64,000 nt of DNA from positions 1-64,000 of the forward strand of contig NZ_JAIVLF010000008.1 of the NCBI RefSeq assembly GCF_020524485.1, in the 5' to 3' direction. The translations under genes were made by a program, and so were the position numbers. Under the pieces are notes generated by a model, which saw only the letters and a list, made by a program, of their open reading frames with translations, ran no database searches and was not told where the DNA came from. Source of the stretch: Novosphingobium profundi. GTDB taxonomy: Bacteria > Pseudomonadota > Alphaproteobacteria > Sphingomonadales > Sphingomonadaceae. Positions 7,866-16,645 of the stretch are shown here, in pieces; position 1 is the stretch's first letter, and every line of letters starts with the position of its first letter.

Positions 7866-10625
7866 ATGGATTTTCGTACGTATACTGCGAGCAAGGTCGT
7901 GATCTCGCGCGGCGCACTGATCGCCGCGATGCTGGCCACCATGCCCGGCATGGCGCTGGCGCAGGAGGCGGCCGAACCGCTCACCGAGGAAGGCGCGATC
8001 ATCGTCACCGGCTACCGTGCCAGTCTGGCCAGCGCGGTGGGCGAAAAGCGCGAGGCCGAGCAGATCGTGGAATCGATCTCGGCCGAAGACATCGGCAAGC
8101 TGCCCGATGCTTCCATCGCGGAATCGATTGCGCGCCTGCCCGGCCTGACCTCGCAGCGTGTCAACGGGCGCTCGAACGCGATCTCTATTCGCGGCTTTGC
8201 GCCGGACTTCTCGACCACGCTCCTCAACGGGCGCGAACAGACTTCGACCGGCGACAACCGCGCGGTCGAGTATGACCAGTACCCCTCCGAGATCGTCAAC
8301 GCGGTCAATGTCTACAAGACACCGATGGCCAGCCTCATCGGCCAGGGCCTCTCCGGCACGGTCGACATGCGCACGGTCCGCCCGCTCGATGGCACCAAGC
8401 GCATCGTCAGCGTCGGCGCGCGCGGGACCTACACCGATCAGGGCAAGCTTAACGCGGGGTCCTCGGACACCGGGTTTCGCATGAACGCGCTCTATGTCGA
8501 CCAGTTCGCGAACGACACCCTGGGCATCGCCCTTGGCGCCAGTTACCTTGATGAGCCCTACCAGGTCGAGGAATTCAACGCCTGGGGCTACGCCGATGGG
8601 CCTGACGGCAACCGCGTGATCGGGGGCTCGAAGTCCTATGTGACCTCGACCAAGCTCAAGCGTCTCGGGCTTAACAGCACGCTGCAATGGCGCCCGTCTC
8701 CCAACTTCACCTCGACGCTCGATGCGTTCTATTCCGATTTCAAGGACGACCAGTTCAAGCGCGGGATCGAGCTGCCGCTGTTCTGGTCGGGCGCCTCGCT
8801 CCAGGACGACTACAGCGCCTCGGACGGCCTCATTACGCAAGGGGCTTTTGACGATGTGAAGGGCGTGCTGCGCAACGACGCGTTCCAGCGCCACGCCAAG
8901 CTCTATTCGTTCGGGTGGAACAACGCCTGGAAGGGCGACGATGGCTGGAACGCCGTTGCCGACGTCAGCTACTCGCGCACCGATCGCAACGAACTCGTGG
9001 TCGAGACGTACTCGGGCACGGGCCGTGCGGGTGACGGCGCGACCGACACCATCGGCTTTTCCAGTTCCTCGGGCGGGACGGTGTTCACCCACCAGCTCGA
9101 CTATGCGGACTACGACCTGATCCAGCTGACCAGCCCGCAAGGCTGGGGCGGCACGCAGATCGGGCCGGATGGGACGACCATCACCGGCGGCCAGGACGGC
9201 TACTACAATGACCGCAAGATACGGGACGAGCTGTGGCAGCTACGCCTCGAAGTCGCCAAGGAGATTGATCGCGGGCCCCTGCGTTCCCTGCAGGCCGGGC
9301 TCAACTACACCACCCGCTCCAAGCGGCTGGTGCCCGAGGAGTACTTCCTCGGTCTTGCCGCCAACACCGATGGCACGATCTCGGTCCCGATCCCCGAGGA
9401 CGCGCGCTTGGGCGCAACCAACCTCGACTATCTGGGGCTGGGCTCGATGGTCAGCTACGATCCGGTCGCACTGGTCGATGCCGGGCTCTACAACCTTGTC
9501 GCCAACCCCTACGGCGACGTCGTGGTCAAGGCCTACGCGATCCGCGAGAAGATCATGACCGCCTATACCCAGGCGAACATCGATGCCGAGATCGGCTCGG
9601 CGCATCTGACCGGCAACGTGGGTGTGCAGGCCAACTGGGTCGACCAGAACTCGAAGGGCGCGACGGCGGTGTACCTGGGAACCAACCCCAATGGTTCGCC
9701 CGACATCGGAGCTTCGGAGCGTAACGAGAGCACCGACTACCTTGATGTGCTGCCCAGCCTCAACCTCTCGCTGCGTTTCCCGAGCGACTTCGTGATCCGC
9801 TTTGCCGCCGCGCGCGAGATCATTCGTCCGCGCCTCGACGATATGCGGGCCTCGCTCAGTTGGGGCTATACCGTGACCGGCGATGTCGCGCAGGTGACCG
9901 GCTCATCGGGCAATCCCGATCTTCGCCCCTGGCGCGCCAACGCCATCGACCTCACCTTCGAGAAATACTTCGCGAGCAAGGGCTACATCGCCGCGCAGTT
10001 CTACTGGAAAGACCTGAAGAGCTACGTCTACAATCTGGACGTGACGGTGCCCACATCCGTGCTGGCGTTGCCGAGCCCGGGCGATGGTATCACGATTGCG
10101 CCTTATGCCCAGCTCAATGTCCCGGTGAACGGGGAGGGCGGCAAGCTCTACGGCGTGGAAGTCGCGACAACGCTTCCCTTCGAAACCTTCGTCGAGGCGC
10201 TGGAAGGCTTCGGTGTGACGGGCTCGGTTGCCTATACCAGGACGAAGATCTCGCCGGTGCCGGGCGGCGCTTCGGAGGACCTGCCGGGTTATTCCAAATG
10301 GGTTGCCAACGGCACGGCCTACTTCGAGAAGGCAGGCTTCAGCGCGCGCGGTTCGGTGCGCTATCGTTCGACCTTCGTGGGCGAGGTTTCCGGGTTCGGC
10401 GCGGCGCGCGTGCGGCGCCGGGCGGCCTCGGAGTTCATCGTCGATGGGCAGCTGGGCTATGAATTCCAGCCGGGCAGCGCGCTGGAGGGGCTTTCGCTCT
10501 ACCTCCAGGGGCAGAACCTGACCGACGAGCCCTTCATCACGGCCAATCCCGGCGATGCGCGCCAGGTGATCGATTACCAGAGCTATGGACGCCGGTTCCT
10601 CGCAGGGTTCACCTACAAGTTCTGA
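7866..10625 (+). CDS. TonB-dependent receptor for alpha-glucans (Caulobacter/Xanthomonas type)
   Basis: 919 aa outer-membrane receptor. Signal peptide ending MPGMALAQ, then a TonB-box-like IIVTGYRASL (residues about 45-54), the plug with the family hallmarks EDIGKLPDASIAESIARLPG and ISIRGF, and a barrel ending in a terminal Phe (FTYKF). This size and plug wording are typical of the carbohydrate-transporting receptors of sphingomonads, caulobacters and xanthomonads. GGAGG lies nine bases before the ATG. It is the first gene of a co-directional run with three glycosidases, so the likely cargo is malto-oligosaccharides crossing the outer membrane with energy from TonB-ExbBD. Confidence 0.92.
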   Translation: MDFRTYTASKVVISRGALIAAMLATMPGMALAQEAAEPLTEEGAIIVTGYRASLASAVGEKREAEQIVESISAEDIGKLPDASIAESIARLPGLTSQRVNGRSNAISIRGFAPDFSTTLLNGREQTSTGDNRAVEYDQYPSEIVNAVNVYKTPMASLIGQGLSGTVDMRTVRPLDGTKRIVSVGARGTYTDQGKLNAGSSDTGFRMNALYVDQFANDTLGIALGASYLDEPYQVEEFNAWGYADGPDGNRVIGGSKSYVTSTKLKRLGLNSTLQWRPSPNFTSTLDAFYSDFKDDQFKRGIELPLFWSGASLQDDYSASDGLITQGAFDDVKGVLRNDAFQRHAKLYSFGWNNAWKGDDGWNAVADVSYSRTDRNELVVETYSGTGRAGDGATDTIGFSSSSGGTVFTHQLDYADYDLIQLTSPQGWGGTQIGPDGTTITGGQDGYYNDRKIRDELWQLRLEVAKEIDRGPLRSLQAGLNYTTRSKRLVPEEYFLGLAANTDGTISVPIPEDARLGATNLDYLGLGSMVSYDPVALVDAGLYNLVANPYGDVVVKAYAIREKIMTAYTQANIDAEIGSAHLTGNVGVQANWVDQNSKGATAVYLGTNPNGSPDIGASERNESTDYLDVLPSLNLSLRFPSDFVIRFAAAREIIRPRLDDMRASLSWGYTVTGDVAQVTGSSGNPDLRPWRANAIDLTFEKYFASKGYIAAQFYWKDLKSYVYNLDVTVPTSVLALPSPGDGITIAPYAQLNVPVNGEGGKLYGVEVATTLPFETFVEALEGFGVTGSVAYTRTKISPVPGGASEDLPGYSKWVANGTAYFEKAGFSARGSVRYRSTFVGEVSGFGAARVRRRAASEFIVDGQLGYEFQPGSALEGLSLYLQGQNLTDEPFITANPGDARQVIDYQSYGRRFLAGFTYKF

Positions 10626-10636
10626 GAGTTTCGGTA

Positions 10637-10674
10637 GCAAGGCCCGGGCTGGCTCCTCCTGGACCGGACCTTGC
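10637..10674. terminator. Intercistronic hairpin after the receptor gene
   Basis: GCAAGG at 10637-10642 pairs with CCTTGC at 10669-10674, with a further CCGG/CCGG pairing inside. No T-run follows, so this is more likely an RNA-stability or attenuation hairpin that lowers downstream expression relative to the receptor than a full terminator. Confidence 0.4.
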
Positions 10675-10686
10675 GGCCACACCTCG

Positions 10687-10729
10687 GGGGTGGGACCGTC
10701 CGATTGAACGTCCCGGTCGGTTCCACCCC
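10687..10729. repeat. Second intercistronic inverted repeat before the amylase gene
   Basis: GGGGTGG (10687-10693) pairs with CCACCCC (10723-10729), with an inner ACCG/CGGT pair. It lies about 40 bp before the amylase ribosome site. Likely an mRNA structure separating receptor and enzyme expression. Confidence 0.35.
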
Positions 10730-10768
10730 TGATCCGCTTTCACCCCCGCGATCTCTTTCGAGGAGGCC

Positions 10769-12613
10769 ATGATGATCCGAGCCACGACGCTGGCCCTTGC
10801 CGCTTCAAGCCTGGCGCTTCTGTCTAGCGCTGGGCATTCTCGGGAACCGGAGCCGGCTAACGCCCTGGCCGCCTTGCGCGCCCGCCCGCCTGAGCAGGAC
10901 GTGATCTACTTTGTCCTTCCCGACCGCTTCGAGAACGGCGATCCGGCCAATGATCGGGGAGGGTATGAAGGGGACAGGCTCGCGACGGGCTTCGACCCGG
11001 CTGACAAGGGCTTCTATCATGGTGGCGACCTGGCGGGGCTGACTTCGCGGCTGGACTATATCCGGGGCCTGGGCGCCACTGCGATCTGGGTTGGCCCGGT
11101 CTTTCGCAACAAGCCGGTGCAAGGCGCGCCGGGCCAGGAGAGCGCGGGCTACCACGGTTACTGGATCACCGATTTCACCACGGTCGACCCGCACCTTGGC
11201 ACCGAGGCCGAGTTCGCCGCCTTCGTGAAAGCGGCCCACGCGCGTGGCATGAAGGTCTATATGGACATCATCGTCAACCACACGGCCGATGTCATCACCT
11301 ATGCCGATGGCGAAGAGAACGGCTATGCCTACCGCAGCAAGGCCGCGTATCCCTTCTCGACCCGAGGCGCGGTTCAGGGGGCGCCGATCAACCCGGGCTT
11401 TGCGGGCGACCACGATCGCGCGCCTGCCAACTGGGCGAAGCTGACCGATCCCGGTTTTGCCTATGCCCCGCGCGTGCCCGAGAGCGAACGGGAGGCTAAG
11501 ACCCCGAACTGGCTCAACGATCCGATCTACTACCACAACCGGGGCGACACTGACTGGACCGGGGAGAGCGCGCAGTACGGCGATTTCATCGGCCTCGATG
11601 ACCTGGCGACCGAACATCCGCGCGTTGTCGAGGGGATGATCGAGATCTACGGGGCCTGGATAGACCGCTATGGCATCGACGGCTTCCGGATCGATACCGC
11701 CCGGCACGTGAACCCTGAATTCTGGCAGGCTTTCGTGCCCGCCATGGAGGAGCGCGCACGAAAGGCGGGCATTCCCAACTTCCACATCTTCGGTGAAGTC
11801 GCGACCGAGCGCTACGATCCAGCTCTGCTTGCCTCCTGGACCCATGCGGCCGATTTTCCCTCCGTGCTCGATTTCGGCCTGATGTACGCGGTGATCCATG
11901 CTCTTTCGGCAGGAGGCAGCCAGGCGGACCTCGCCCGGATGCCGATGGACGATAGGCTCTATGCGGGCGGAGCCTTGGCGGCCAACCGCCTGCCCACGTT
12001 CCTGGGCAACCACGATGCGGGCCGGGTCGCCATGCTTCTGGAGAAGGCGAACCCCGGCATATCGCGTGATGAGCTTCTCGCGCGGGTCACGCTCGCCCAC
12101 GCACTGCTGCTGAGCTTGCGCGGCGTCCCCACGATCTATGCAGGCGACGAGCAGGGCTTTGTCGGCACGGGCGGCGACAAGGAGGCGCGCCAGGACATGT
12201 TCGCCTCACAGGTCACGGCGTTCAACACGCAGGACTTGCTGGGCACCGACGCGACAAGCGCTGAGGCCAATTTCGATACCACCCATCCGCTCTATCGCTT
12301 CATATCGCAGATGGCGCAGCTGCGTGCGCGCACTCCAGCCCTGCAGAGCGGCACGACACGGCTGCGCGCTGCGTCCGAAACCGCGCCCGGCCTCTTCGCG
12401 CTCTCGCGCTTCGATCCGCGCGATAGCCATGAAATTGTTATGGTTTTCAACACCTCGGGACAAGCCTTAGAGGCTATGGTCGCAGTCGATCCAAACTCAG
12501 TGCAGTTCCGCGAGATCGCGGGCCACGGTTGCGGTACAAAATCGATTGCAGCGGGAAGTCTCGCCGTCACGCTGGCACCCTTCGGCTTCGCCCTGTGTGA
12601 GGCCCGGCGCTAG
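10769..12613 (+). CDS. Periplasmic alpha-amylase, GH13
   Basis: 614 aa secreted glycoside hydrolase. A Sec signal peptide covers the first ~24 residues. The (beta/alpha)8 motifs of GH13 are all visible: DIIVNH (166-171), the nucleophile Asp309 in GFRIDTARH, the acid/base Glu343 in FGEVA and Asp416 in FLGNHDAGR. It should cut internal alpha-1,4 bonds of imported malto-oligosaccharides in the periplasm. AGGAGG lies two bases before ATG 10769 and five before ATG 10772, so the second ATG may be the real start. Third in order after the LacI regulator and the receptor. A C-terminal beta-domain follows the barrel. Confidence 0.9.
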   Translation: MMIRATTLALAASSLALLSSAGHSREPEPANALAALRARPPEQDVIYFVLPDRFENGDPANDRGGYEGDRLATGFDPADKGFYHGGDLAGLTSRLDYIRGLGATAIWVGPVFRNKPVQGAPGQESAGYHGYWITDFTTVDPHLGTEAEFAAFVKAAHARGMKVYMDIIVNHTADVITYADGEENGYAYRSKAAYPFSTRGAVQGAPINPGFAGDHDRAPANWAKLTDPGFAYAPRVPESEREAKTPNWLNDPIYYHNRGDTDWTGESAQYGDFIGLDDLATEHPRVVEGMIEIYGAWIDRYGIDGFRIDTARHVNPEFWQAFVPAMEERARKAGIPNFHIFGEVATERYDPALLASWTHAADFPSVLDFGLMYAVIHALSAGGSQADLARMPMDDRLYAGGALAANRLPTFLGNHDAGRVAMLLEKANPGISRDELLARVTLAHALLLSLRGVPTIYAGDEQGFVGTGGDKEARQDMFASQVTAFNTQDLLGTDATSAEANFDTTHPLYRFISQMAQLRARTPALQSGTTRLRAASETAPGLFALSRFDPRDSHEIVMVFNTSGQALEAMVAVDPNSVQFREIAGHGCGTKSIAAGSLAVTLAPFGFALCEARR

Positions 12614-12665
12614 TTTCTGGCGGACTTCGACGCCTAGCGAGATGCGAAAAGGGATACTGCGCAGC

Positions 12666-14324
12666 ATGACGACCCCTGTGGCAAAGCAAACCGACCGCGA
12701 AGCCGGTGCCTGGTGGCACGGTGCGACGATCTACCAGATCTATCCGCGCAGCTTCCTGGACAGCAACGGCGATGGCGTGGGGGACCTGGCGGGCATCACG
12801 CAGCGCCTCGACCACGTGGCGCGCCTGGGTGTCGAGGGGATCTGGATATCCCCGTTCTACACCTCGCCCATGGCGGACTTCGGCTATGACATCGCCGACT
12901 ATTGCGATGTCGATCCGATCTTCGGGACGCTCGCGGATTTCGATGCCCTGGTCGCGCGCGCCACAGAACTGGGCCTCAAGGTCATCGTCGACCAGGTCTA
13001 CGCGCATACCTCCGATGCACATCCCTGGTTTGTAGAGAGCCGGGTCTCGCGCCACAACTCGCATGCCGATTGGTACGTCTGGGCAGACCCCAAGCCCGAC
13101 GGCTCCCCGCCCAACAACTGGCAGTCCGTGTTCGGCGGTCCGGCCTGGTGCTGGGACGCGCGGCGCGGGCAGTACTACCTGCACAATTTCCTGAAGGAGC
13201 AGCCCCAGCTCAACGTCCACAATCCCAAGGTGCAGGAAGCGCTGCTGGAGGTTGCGCGCTTCTGGCTGGAGCGGGGCGTCGCGGGCTTTCGCATCGACGC
13301 GCTCAACTTCACGATGCACGACCCGCTGCTGCGCGACAATCCGCCTGCGCCCGATACCGGCGAGGTGCGCACACGGCCCTTCGATTTCCAGCTTCAGGCC
13401 TACAACCAGTCACACCCCGATATCCCGCAGTTCATCGAGCGGTTGCAGGCGCTGATTGCCAGCTATCCGGGCACCTTCTCGCTCGCCGAAGTGGGCGGGC
13501 GCAACGCGCTGGCCGAGATGCACGAGTTCACGCGCGGACCCGACCGGCTCGACAGCGCCTACGGCTTCGACTTCCTCTACGCGCCGGCGCTCACCCCGGC
13601 GCTGGTTCAGCGGGCGCTCGAGGCCTGGGACGGGCCCGAGGTCGGCGGCTGGCCGAGCTGGGCCTTCGAGAACCATGATGCGCCGCGCGCCCTCTCGCGC
13701 TGGTGTGCCGATGAAGGCGCGCGCCCCGCCTTCGCTCGCCTGAAGGCGATGCTGTTCTTCGCGCTGCGCGGTAATCTCATCCTCTATCAGGGTGAGGAAC
13801 TCGGACTCCTCCAGGATGAGGTCCCCTTTGACTTGCTGCAGGACCCGGAGGCCATTGCCAACTGGCCGCTGACCCTGTCACGCGACGGGGTGCGCACGCC
13901 CCTACCGTGGGTCGGGGGCGATGCGCAGGGGGGCTTTACGCAAGGCGGATACCCGTGGTTGCCCCTGAGTGGGCAGAACCTCGCGCGGGCAGTCGATGGG
14001 CAAGAGGCCGATCCGGCCTCGCAGCTCAACCTGACCGCGCACTTGCAGCAGATCCGCAAGGCCTCGCCCGCTTTGCGTGACGGGGCCTGCGCCGTGCTGC
14101 TTGCCGATGCCCACCGGCTGGTCCTTCGGCGCAGCCACAAGAGCCAGAGCGTGCTCGCGGTGTTCAACTTCAGCGAAGGCGCTCAGCCTTGGCCGGAGGA
14201 TCTGACCGCCGCCGGCAATCTGCTCGCGCATACGAATTTCGACGCCGCCCAATGGTCGGGGGAGGGGCGCCTTGACGAGCTGCCCCCGCACGCGGCGATC
14301 TGGATCGAAGAGGGAGAGAGATAA
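12666..14324 (+). CDS. Cytoplasmic or periplasmic alpha-glucosidase, GH13 (GH13_23-like)
   Basis: 552 aa from ATG 12666, preceded by AAGGGA; the open frame reaches back into the amylase gene but that part has no family resemblance. No signal peptide is seen, so it probably acts in the cytoplasm on transported maltose and maltotriose. It opens with WWHGATIYQIYPRSF as in oligo-1,6/alpha-glucosidases. Region I reads VDQVYAHTSD with His114 (the family form rather than NH), the nucleophile is Asp211 in GFRIDALN, the acid/base Glu275 in LAEVGG and Asp338 in FENHDAPR. It ends with a TAA two bases before the GH97 ATG, so the two are translated together. Confidence 0.9.
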   Translation: MTTPVAKQTDREAGAWWHGATIYQIYPRSFLDSNGDGVGDLAGITQRLDHVARLGVEGIWISPFYTSPMADFGYDIADYCDVDPIFGTLADFDALVARATELGLKVIVDQVYAHTSDAHPWFVESRVSRHNSHADWYVWADPKPDGSPPNNWQSVFGGPAWCWDARRGQYYLHNFLKEQPQLNVHNPKVQEALLEVARFWLERGVAGFRIDALNFTMHDPLLRDNPPAPDTGEVRTRPFDFQLQAYNQSHPDIPQFIERLQALIASYPGTFSLAEVGGRNALAEMHEFTRGPDRLDSAYGFDFLYAPALTPALVQRALEAWDGPEVGGWPSWAFENHDAPRALSRWCADEGARPAFARLKAMLFFALRGNLILYQGEELGLLQDEVPFDLLQDPEAIANWPLTLSRDGVRTPLPWVGGDAQGGFTQGGYPWLPLSGQNLARAVDGQEADPASQLNLTAHLQQIRKASPALRDGACAVLLADAHRLVLRRSHKSQSVLAVFNFSEGAQPWPEDLTAAGNLLAHTNFDAAQWSGEGRLDELPPHAAIWIEEGER

Positions 14325-14326
14325 CG

Positions 14327-16396
14327 ATGAAACCGCTGCGCCTTCTGGCCGCCGCCGCCGGACTGGTCCTTGCCAGCTGCCATGGGACAAGCGTGGGAGC
14401 GGCTGAGCCCAGGGAAGTTTCGGCCAACTCGCCTGATGGAAGCCTGGTCCTTCGCGTGACGACCGACAACGATGCCCGGCCGGAATGGTCGCTCTCACGG
14501 AAGGGCAAGCTTCTTGTCGCGCCCAGTCGGCTGGGCTTCATCCTGGCGGACGGTCTTCCCATGGTGCGCGGTTTCTCGATTACGGGCAGCGAGCGGGCAG
14601 AAGGCGAAGAAACCTGGGAGCAGCCCTGGGGCGAACGCCGCTTCGTGCACGACCGTCACAACGAGGTCCTGGTGCGCTTCGTGCAGTCCGAAGAGGACGG
14701 CGCGCGGCGGATGAATGTGCGCTTCCGCCTCTTCGATGACGGTATCGGTTTTCGCTATGAACTGCCCGTGCAGCCCGCGCTCAAGACCATGCGCATCGCC
14801 GAGGAAGCGACCGGCTTCACCATCGCTCCCAAGGGCGAGGCCTGGTGGATCGCGGGCGGGGAATGGAACCGCTACGAGCAGGTCTACCAGCACACCGCCA
14901 TCGACGCGGTGTCCACGGCGCACACGCCGATCACGATGAAGCTGGAGGACGGCACGCACCTCTCGTTTCACGAGGCGGCCCTCGTCGATTACGCGGGCTA
15001 TCGCCTACGCCGGGCCGATGGACAGACCTTCCGGACCGAACTTGCGCCGTCCGCCATTGGCCCCGCCGTCGTGCGCGATCTTCCCTTCGCGACGCCCTGG
15101 CGTACGATCCGCATTGCCGAGGATGCGGCGGGCCTTATCGAGAACGACCTGGAACTCAACCTCAATGAGCCCAACACGCTGGGCGATGTCAGCTGGTTCG
15201 AGCCGGGACGGTACATCGGCATCTGGTGGGGCATGATCCGGGGCGACTGGACCTGGGGGGAGGGCCCGCGCCACGGAGCCACCACCGCCCGCACGAAGGC
15301 CTATATCGATTTTGCCGCCGAGAATGGCTTTCGGGGCGTCCTTGTCGAGGGATGGGACAAGGGCTGGAACGGCAATTGGCTCGGCCACGGGCAGGACTTC
15401 AGCTTTACTAGGGCCGTGCCGGACTTCGATCTCGACGCGGTGACATCCTATGCCCGCAGCAAGGGGGTGCGCCTCATCGGGCACCACGAGACAGGCGGGA
15501 ACATCGCCAACTACGAAGCCCAACTCGACGATGCGATGGCGCTCTATGAGCGGCTGGGCGTCGATGTCGTGAAGACCGGATACGTGACCGATGCGGGAGG
15601 GATCATCGCGGACACCGACCGGTATGGCGAAGCGTCCGGCGCGGTGCGTACCGCCTGGCACGACGGTCAGCGCATGGCGAACCACTACCTCGACGTGGTG
15701 AAAGTCGCGGCACAGCACCATGTGGCTGTCAACACGCACGAGCCGATCAAGGACACCGGCCTTCGCCGTACCTGGCCCAACTGGGTCTCGCGCGAGGGCG
15801 CACGCGGTATGGAGTACAATGCCTGGGGCGCCTATGCGAACGGGCCGGATCACGAGCCGACGCTGATCTACACCCGGATGCTGTCCGGGCCGATGGACTT
15901 CACGCCAGGTATCCTCAGCCTGACTGGAGCAGAGGGCGTGCCACTGGCCTCGACACTTGCCAAGCAACTGGGCCTTTACGTCACGCTCTACTCGCCCATT
16001 CAGATGGCGGCGGATTTCATTGAGGAGCTGGAAAAACACCCGCGCGAGATGGACTTCATCTCCAGCGTGCCGACCGACTGGGCGGAGAGCCATCTCCTCG
16101 CCGGCGAAGTGGGCGATTATGCAGTCTTTGCCCGCAAGGATCGCAAGAGCGCGCGCTGGTTCGTCGGCGGGGTTAACGATGCAACGCCGCGCAGGGTGCG
16201 CGTTGCTCTCGACTTTCTCGATCCGGGGCGGACGTATACGGCAACGATCTGGAAGGACGGCGAAGGCGCAACGTATCTGGACGAAACGCGCCATTCCATT
16301 GCCTACGATACGCAAACGGTGACCAGGGGCGATAGCCTCGACATGTGGATGGCGCCTGGTGGCGGTATGGCGGTGCGGCTGGAGCCAAGCTCCTGA
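14327..16396 (+). CDS. GH97 alpha-glucosidase (SusB-like, inverting type)
   Basis: 689 aa. The N-terminus has a signal peptide ending in a lipobox (LASC, Cys18), so it is probably a periplasmic lipoprotein. An N-terminal beta-sandwich is followed by the TIM barrel. The general acid is read as Glu472 in NTHEP and the base as Glu496 in EGARGMEYN; their 24-residue spacing is the same as between the catalytic Glu508 and Glu532 of Bacteroides SusB. A glycine (VKTGYV, Gly418) stands where retaining GH97 enzymes carry their Asp nucleophile, so an inverting mechanism is predicted. It would release glucose from non-reducing ends of malto-oligosaccharides. Last gene of the alpha-glucan operon. Confidence 0.9.
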   Translation: MKPLRLLAAAAGLVLASCHGTSVGAAEPREVSANSPDGSLVLRVTTDNDARPEWSLSRKGKLLVAPSRLGFILADGLPMVRGFSITGSERAEGEETWEQPWGERRFVHDRHNEVLVRFVQSEEDGARRMNVRFRLFDDGIGFRYELPVQPALKTMRIAEEATGFTIAPKGEAWWIAGGEWNRYEQVYQHTAIDAVSTAHTPITMKLEDGTHLSFHEAALVDYAGYRLRRADGQTFRTELAPSAIGPAVVRDLPFATPWRTIRIAEDAAGLIENDLELNLNEPNTLGDVSWFEPGRYIGIWWGMIRGDWTWGEGPRHGATTARTKAYIDFAAENGFRGVLVEGWDKGWNGNWLGHGQDFSFTRAVPDFDLDAVTSYARSKGVRLIGHHETGGNIANYEAQLDDAMALYERLGVDVVKTGYVTDAGGIIADTDRYGEASGAVRTAWHDGQRMANHYLDVVKVAAQHHVAVNTHEPIKDTGLRRTWPNWVSREGARGMEYNAWGAYANGPDHEPTLIYTRMLSGPMDFTPGILSLTGAEGVPLASTLAKQLGLYVTLYSPIQMAADFIEELEKHPREMDFISSVPTDWAESHLLAGEVGDYAVFARKDRKSARWFVGGVNDATPRRVRVALDFLDPGRTYTATIWKDGEGATYLDETRHSIAYDTQTVTRGDSLDMWMAPGGGMAVRLEPSS

Positions 16397-16405
16397 AATC
16401 GCAAG

Positions 16406-16436
16406 GCGGGAAGGGGCAGGGGGGCTTCCTTCCCGC
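16406..16436. terminator. Hairpin at the end of the alpha-glucan operon
   Basis: Perfect nine-base arms GCGGGAAGG (16406-16414) and CCTTCCCGC (16428-16436) start ten bases after the GH97 stop. No U-tract follows, so termination efficiency is uncertain. Confidence 0.5.
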
Positions 16437-16645
16437 TTCGATAGAGAGGACTGTGCGGTTCATTTCCGGTACCCGGCCCGATGCGGAACGGGACAGCCCC
16501 GATAAAAAATCGCCCGAAAACGAAATTGGGGCGCGCATTGTGGCGCGCTTTCGTCTATGGGGGCGCCGACTGTTTGCCCGATGTGCGGGCCAGCTTCCCG
16601 AATCCCCCTGACCGAGAGGCCGCTTTTTGGCGGCATGAACCGTTG

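Noticed and set aside
12546..12665. Longer start for the GH13 alpha-glucosidase
   Set aside because: Would overlap the amylase gene by 68 bases and adds 40 residues with no similarity to the family; ATG 12666 fits the known N-terminus.
16481..16645. Longer start for the DEAD-box helicase
   Set aside because: The extra 55 residues are basic and unstructured, and the helicase family starts at the NFEHL segment.
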